A stretch of DNA of 64,000 nt, from NCBI GenBank assembly GCA_023055425.1, contig JALGPY010000009.1, positions 33,151,275 to 33,215,274 of the forward strand, given 5' to 3'. The notes under the pieces are model-generated. The model worked only from the letters and a program-made list of their open reading frames with translations, searched no databases and was not told where the DNA came from. Source of the DNA: Linanthus parryae (Eukaryota; Streptophyta; Magnoliopsida; Ericales; Polemoniaceae). The position numbers were made by a program, and so were the translations under genes. Shown here in pieces: positions 58,277 through 64,000 of the stretch. The stretch's first letter is position 1; each line of letters begins with the position of its first letter.

Positions 58277-59989
58277 CATACACGATATTGATTTTCAAGT
58301 TCCAATTTTATTTTATTCACACGTTAAATTTTTTATCTTGACGACCACAAATAATTGTTAATTACGCTTGAGCAACGCTTTTGAAGAATATTTTTATCAT
58401 AATTTTTTAAAAATAACTTGTTTAGCCTCTCGACGAGTGAAGACCTCACCGGCATGTCGCGTCCTCCTTCCGTTAATACAATATATTATCATCGCTAATT
58501 GGGGTCGTCGGGAGGGGGATGGGACATTTGTGGTATTAGAACATTAAGTTGTAGATACCTAAGATTAGTAAACCTTAGGAACCCATTATGTGCTTACTTA
58601 CATCAAAGTTTATGTGTACTTATGTTGTGTGTATGTATCCATACTATATTAGTGTGACCCTAGTATTTATAAGGTGTAAGATTGTAAGTTTGATCCCATG
58701 ATTATATGGATTTTTATGTGACAGTATGTACCTAAGTGCTTCTTTAAATGTTTTTGTGAATTATATGTAAGTTTCTATGCATGATCATTGTTGAAGTTAA
58801 AATGATTCTTTATGATGCATGAGTATGAATTATGTGTGAGTGATTTAATCATATTTCTCTTTGCATTAGTCATACATCATATAAGAAAAATGACATGTTG
58901 ACTTACGAGACCATGATTAAGTTTGGTGTATGCCCATAGGGATAAGATTAAAGCAAGTATATGATAGTGCTCACGAACCAAGTATAGTATCATGGTTTGA
59001 TTGGTTATGTTTTTGTCTAAGCATATCATGTGAATGATACAAGACTTTTAAATTTTGTAATTTATGGTGTAAGAGTTACGACATGTAGGATATGAAAAGT
59101 GAAGAGACATGTTCATGTTATGCGGTCACAAAGATGATGATGATACTAAGTATGTTGGGTGCTTTTAAGTGTTGGTATGATAAGTATGTTTACCTGATTC
59201 GTATTATGTCAAGAAACTCATCCATGTATGCAAGGTGTTATATGTGTAAATGTATGTACATGTTTTGTGAGGGTCATGGAAACCAAGTTTGCTATGTTTC
59301 TAGATTATTCTTGATGCTTATAAGAAAATTTAACAATTGGAAGAGTATAACATGCTTTGAATTATGTTATTGGTTGTTCTAATTGGAGTGTGTATATGGA
59401 ACAAGTGTGATTTTCATGTTCAAAATAAAGATGTGAGAAAAAAATATTTGTTGTGTTATGTCATAACACATTACATAATGTCCAAGTTATGTGCTCTAAG
59501 TACGTTTTTATTTATACTAATTGAGCATGTAAGTTATGTGATGAATTATGTGGGAGTTATGCATGTCATGTATGTTTTGTGTCTGATAAGTTGTTTCATG
59601 TAGCATGTATGTTACTAATCTTTTTAAATATATATTTAAGTATGTTAAAATTCCAAACCAATGTGCGAATGTCAAGTGTTTGGTCCGCTTCATGTCAAGT
59701 TGGACGAGCAGCTATATCATTACAATGCTAAATTGTTCCCACTATGTTGTACGGTCGAACATGAACTTCTAACACAATTACGAGCTTGCTGGAGCGGTAC
59801 AAAGTGTGACGACACGGTTTATTGTTCCCTCTCGTAAGCGTGAAATATATGACCTATGAAACAATTACGAGCTTGTGATAAATCCACATTAGGAGTCATA
59901 TTCATAGAGGATTCACAACTATTTTGTGTGTACTTTGATGTATGTACGTGAGAAATTTACCAATTCTTATACGTTTTGAGAATTCTTAA
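58277..59989. other. Degenerate retroelement DNA, no supported gene
   Basis: 58515-58560 looks like an LTR end plus decayed primer site (GGGATGGGACA, then TGTGGTATTAGAAC) on the plus strand. The downstream Cys/Met/Tyr-rich frames (59092-59603) show no domain and are probably chance in GT/AT-rich DNA. Confidence 0.4.
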
Positions 59990-61823
59990 GTATTTGGACT
60001 TTATTGTGTAATCCGGGCGTTTTCTGCATGTTTTATCCTTTATTTGTCGCATTGATCTTCATGTATTTTTTCATGTTGTGGATTTCAAGAACCGGAAGCT
60101 TGGAGTATAAATTTTGGAGCGGAAGCAAACTTCGGAATGAAAGAAACTCAAGGAACGCATGAGAGAACAGAAGGATACGCTAGGTGGAGAAAAAGACTTG
60201 GACAAAATTTCAAGAGGAGTGAAAAGAAGAAGTAGAGGATCACAAATTGTGATCACAAGATCAAGACCATATGGAGGAACAACGTGATCCTACAACTAGA
60301 AAAGGTAATCCTATGATCACAAATTGTGATCACAAGATCACAAATTAGATCGACGCATGGATCAGCGGGGTGAAAGTGTTATTTCACAAAATTAAAAACA
60401 AAGGAACGTGGCTTTGATTAAACCAATGCCCTAGGGCTATCATTCATTCATTCACACACTTTGGAGGAAGAACAAAGCTAGAGAGCAAGATTGAAGACGA
60501 ATATCATCAAGACTTGAAGATTATTCGTTTGATTTCGCATCTCTTTTCCCTCATTGTATCATTATGGAGATTATTAGTTTGCTAAATATTTTCATGTCTA
60601 GCTAAACACTTAAGCTAGGCAATTGATGAAGAACTAGGGTTTGTATTAGATTTTTTCGGATTGATGACTTGATTCACGTTTTGTGCTTAATTCTAGTTGA
60701 TATTATTGTTAGATTTCTTGTTCTTGTGCTTAAATCTTTAATATGATTGTCTTGATCATATGTAGTATGCTAGTTGTTGAGATAGTTGCACGATACTAAG
60801 CTATTTGAGATGTGTTGAAGAACATATGAGATATTCTTGTAGTTCTCTGAGACTGATTGGAGAAGAGAACTTGAATAACCGTGTGTGGGTTGTTTCGGTT
60901 GGTGTCGGTAGGACTTAGTGAAAATCGTGGACCTACAGGACCCGGTGAGCGATCCTAACAAACCAACTAGAACGTAATAGTAGACGACGGTGGACCGAAA
61001 GGACCCGAAGTCAACCGATTACGCAAATTCATGTGAGACCGACAAAAGAACATGTTGAGTGTAGCCCGGTATAACTAAATATCACTGCAGTGTTTCAAGA
61101 GTAATCTAGAATCTGCTGAGTGCCCTAGGTATCATTAATTGCCTAGTTCTCTCCATAATCGTATCTATAAAATTTTCTTCTTTTAACTTGAAAATCATAC
61201 AAAAACAGTTCAGTAATTTTCTTTAAGTCACTTGATTGTGGGTGATGAACACTCAAAATTCAGACAACTTCCTCCTGGTTACCTAAGTATCTTTTACTTG
61301 ATTATTAATTATCTAATAATCGTCTATATGCCTTGGGTTCGATATTCATATTCGTAAAATACTCCACTTACTACTTGACCATACGCTTACGTTTAAACGC
61401 CTTAGTATTTCGCGTCAAGTTTTTGGCGTCGTTGCCAGGGAAATAAACGATTTATTAGTTTAGTTAAAAATTAATTTAGGATACCTATTTCATTTTTGTT
61501 TTATTTGTTATTTTGTTTTCTCAATTGTATTTTGGTTCTGATTTTCAGGTATTCAGTGTATGCGTAGGATCCCTCTATACCTTGTGTCCCCACTCGAAGA
61601 CCCAGAGAAGTTGCTCAAATACCTAAGAAGAAGCAGAAACAGAGCACAATGGGCGAAAAGTTAACCAACGCGCAACTCAATCAGGGGTTAGAAGCGCCGA
61701 CTAAGAAGCTGAATGATCGCAACACCTAGACACTATACAACAAGTTTGGGCAGGCTCTTGTGGAGAAATTTCAGTCGTCCACCTATGGACACAATCCGGC
61801 AATTGTAGTGTCAGAGATACAGG
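59990..61823 (+). mobile_element. Gypsy element fragment: LTR, tRNA-Asp-type primer site, broken gag start
   Basis: LTR sequence ends CGCGTCA at 61415. TGGCGTCGTTGCCAGGGA (61424-61441) follows; it is close to the tRNA-Asp primer site used by Athila and some Tat elements. A short frame begins at the ATG near 61650 (MGEKLTNAQLNQGLEAPTKK) and stops near 61727. The element is cut at 61823 by the next Gypsy insertion. The 5' limit is approximate. Confidence 0.65.
60238..60332. repeat. Two perfect palindromes in the LTR
   Basis: GATCACAAATTGTGATC (60238-60254) and TGATCACAAATTGTGATCA (60314-60332), starts 76 bp apart, each followed by CACAAGATCA-type sequence. A further half copy follows at about 60336. 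Confidence 0.9.
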
Positions 61824-62448
61824 TGTATATAGTGCTTTCTGGACAGGAAGATCTTGGCCACGTGGCACTCATCTAGCACACCATACTGTGCTCCACACAC
61901 ACTGGATCACCAGCCGCGTTGATCCACGTGGGGGCTGCGAGACAGGGCCCTCGCATACCACTGCACGGGACTTGTAGGGACTTAGTGGTTTGGAGGCTCG
62001 AGTAAGTCCTGTCGCGCGCGAGCCAAGCCCGCGCGTGACCCCTGGTAACTGCTTTTGAGAGATTTATGGCACGAGCTTCATAAACCCGGTCAAATCGGTC
62101 AAACCCGGTCAACCCCATAACGGTTCCGGTATACACGGATAACGTGCTGTAACGGTCCCTATATACGCGGACGAAAGTGCCGTTGTGGTTAAGTTAATTA
62201 AGCCGCCATTGATGGGCACATTAACCACACTGCAACGGTAACATTCTCCGTTATATATAGGATCATTAACCCTTCCATACGAGGGAGAACCACCAGACAT
62301 AAGCGGAAGCTCTGCCAAACCCCCGTCTCTCTCTCATACAGTACCATTGCCTTACTCTCTCCCTACACACAACCCAACACTTCCTGTGCCATTTCTATTC
62401 TCTGTCCTTGGTGTACACAAAGTTCTCTCTGCAGAATTCTCTTGTACA
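61824..62448 (+). repeat. 5' LTR of the Gypsy element at the window end
   Basis: About 625 bp with TG...CA ends. It carries a TATA box (TTATATATAG, 62251-62260) and a small CGGTCAA repeat (62090-62115). The end is placed just before CATTTTGGTGAACCCGACG, the primer-site region at 62449-62474. The minus-strand frames in it (61873-62318) are not genes. Confidence 0.8.
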
Positions 62449-62490
62449 CATTTTGGTGAACCCGACGTGAACTTACCATTGCAAGCAACC

Positions 62491-64000
62491 ATGTCTCATG
62501 AAGATGATGTCAGTAACAGATCGCCTTCCACGGAGACCACCTCGGGAGAGGAGGCACGCCGTACTCCTACAGCCACCGGTGAAGCTCCGACGTTAGAGGC
62601 CTTGGACGCTACCATTCAGAACCAGGCGAAGGCTCTCAAAGCTCAATCTGCACAGCTGGAACGAATAATGGCTATTCTGGAAACTCTCGCTCCAAATCCC
62701 GCACCGGCCACTACCGTCTCTCAGGGAGGAGGAGCCTCCACCACTCAAGGATTGGGAGTGTCAACCACACCACCCAATCCTAACCTTCAAACTCCACCGG
62801 CAACTACGCAGTTACCCTCAATTCAGGGACCAACAGCCCAAATGTTGCCTCTTGCCACTCATACTCCTCAACCTCCAACTCTGGTACCCAATCCGTCCTC
62901 ACAATACCCCTTGCCTCCTCCATCGGCAACGTGGGGCAACGTGAATTCGCAATATGTTCCTAGCCCTCCCATGGCATATGTGTCGCCTCCGCATGCAACA
63001 ACCCCTCCTCCTGCGACTGAGGGAAGTGCTCCGGAGTGTATGACGTCGCTGCAACGACGCATAGATACCATTCTGGCTCACCAATCGTTTGCGGATACCA
63101 TCATCCCGAAGCTTGACAGCGATCCGCCTATTCCACGAGAGATCTAGCTCATGCCTAACCCTGCTGGGTACAAAGCTCCTAAATGGGACAAGTTCAAAGA
63201 TGTCAATGGGAACGCCCATGAGCATGTCATGCGCTTCATTGATGTAATGCGGCCGTACGGGGCTGATCCTAAGCTGCTGATGCGCGAGTTCCCGAAATCC
63301 TTGGGGAACGTAGCCTACAAGTGGTACAGGACGTTGGAAGCCGGATCCGTAAAGACCCGGGACGACATGGTCCAGAAGTTTTACACTAAGTTCTTCCAGA
63401 TGGAAGAAAAGGTGACAATGATTCATCTCTCGCGGATGTATCAGAAGCGCGAGGAGGATGGAATAACATTCATCAAGAAGTTCAGGGCCAAGTCCTTGGA
63501 ATGCAAAGATGTGATACTCGAAAGCAGACTCGTGGAGATATGCCTGCAATGCATGCGCGGCGAGTACAAAGGTATGCTTATCAACCTGCAAACACCTACA
63601 TTTTCGAAGCTAATCGAATGCACGAAGAATATCGAGCCTATAGTGGAGAGGCAGAAAAAGAGGAACGCCCCTGAGAGATCCCCGAGCGGGACCACTTTCA
63701 AAATTGGGAGATTCAGCTACAAGAGAGGACGTGAGGCTGAAGTGAATACGGTCTCGCCCCAAAAGCAGCCGAAGGTAGTGAACTTCGATGCCCCACCTTT
63801 GCCATGTTCGGTAGAGGAAGCGAGCGACCTGTTCAGACAATGGCGTAATGATGGTATCCTGCCGCCGCTCGAAAGGGCGCCCTCCAAGGAGATGGTGAGG
63901 GACCCGAAGTGGTGTGAATGTCACGGTAATTTCATGCACCCCACGACTGACTGCAAGAAGCTCAGAATCATGGTAAGCCAAAAGATGAAAAATGGCGAAT
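62491..64000 (+). pseudogene. Gypsy gag polyprotein, one in-frame stop, runs off the window
   Basis: The ATG at 62491 (MSHEDDVSNRSPSTETT) follows the primer site by about 20 bp. The N-terminal 215 residues are Pro/Thr/Gln-rich with a short coiled stretch (AKALKAQSAQLERIMAILE). A TAG at 63145-63147 interrupts the frame; it then stays open to the end. The retrotransposon gag core follows (YKWYRTLEAG, VQKFYTKFFQMEE, LECTKNIEP) and a late Cys/His motif (WCECHGNFMHPTTDCKKL) near 63905-63960 that resembles the degenerate knuckle of Tat-type gags. It is the best preserved retroelement gene in the window; protease and pol are outside. Confidence 0.85.

Larger units (their letters stand above)
61824..64000 (+). 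mobile_element. Gypsy element, 5' part, continues beyond the window
   Basis: LTR 61824-62448 (TGTATATAGTGC...TTGTACA), primer site from 62451, gag from 62491 to the window end. It inserted into the preceding Gypsy fragment. The expected 5-bp duplication copy on the left is ACAGG (61819-61823). Confidence 0.85.

Noticed and set aside
59092..59603. Cys/Met/Tyr-rich frames that might suggest a secreted peptide
   Set aside because: No signal-peptide pattern, no splice or promoter context, and the composition follows local ATG/TGT-rich DNA.
1..64000. CRISPR arrays, bacterial operons, rRNA or tRNA genes
   Set aside because: Looked for and not seen; the regular repeats present are microsatellites, LTRs or short tandem duplications, and tRNA-like words are retroelement primer sites.

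Overview
The window looks like a repeat-rich euchromatic arm of a dicotyledonous plant nuclear genome. Supporting signs are AT-rich DNA, many Ty1/Copia and Ty3/Gypsy LTR retrotransposons, a plant LINE, Helitrons and MITEs, and two spliced genes of plant-specific families. I cannot name the species. There is no bacterial-style operon, CRISPR array, rRNA or tRNA that I can support. Most short open frames in the window are by-products of decayed transposons.

Layout. (1) 1-5911: a decayed Copia element on the plus strand; its 5' LTR lies outside the window and its 3' LTR is 4489-5911. It is inserted in a SIRE/Maximus-like Copia element on the minus strand (5912 to about 9390), whose gag/protease region and 5' LTR remain. 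A palindromic motif (TTTCAAGGCCTTGAA) recurs through that element. (2) 9563-11896: a microsatellite, a short tandem duplication and a Helitron end. (3) 11897-19766: a Gypsy element of Tat/Ogre type with both LTRs and a 5-bp target duplication. Most of its pol is lost, and an antisense plant-mobile-domain (PMD) reading frame sits before the 3' LTR. (4) 19772-25831: intergenic DNA with two hAT-like elements and a Tourist-like MITE, each with a recognisable target duplication. (5) 25940-28690: a complete eight-exon gene for a VAN3-binding/FORKED-like protein (391 aa). (6) 29881-44188: a complete five-exon gene on the minus strand for a plastid-type GNAT acetyltransferase (278 aa), tail-to-tail with the previous gene. 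Its fourth intron is about 9.05 kb and holds several DNA transposons, and its third intron holds a tandem TRIM array. (7) 44398-53489: a Gypsy LTR interrupted by a LINE (45213-51982, 17-bp target duplication). The LINE is itself interrupted by a Copia element of the same family as the first one, and a deletion later removed the joint between LINE and Copia. (8) 53490-61823: a mosaic of degenerate Gypsy LTRs with a short Helitron (57739-58123). (9) 61824-64000: the start of a better preserved Gypsy element whose gag has a single in-frame stop and runs off the window.

How it fits together. Only the two spliced genes look like working host genes. One is expected to act in auxin canalisation and vein patterning at membranes, the other in acetyl transfer in plastids; nothing suggests that they share a pathway. 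Everything else is a layered record of transposition. I found no convincing new biological system. The most unusual items are the antisense PMD frame inside the Gypsy element, the three-LTR TRIM array, the LINE/Copia nest with its shared deletion, the pair of mariner-like elements in which one copy is the empty site for a Mutator-like MITE in the other, and a small orphan exon between the two genes.
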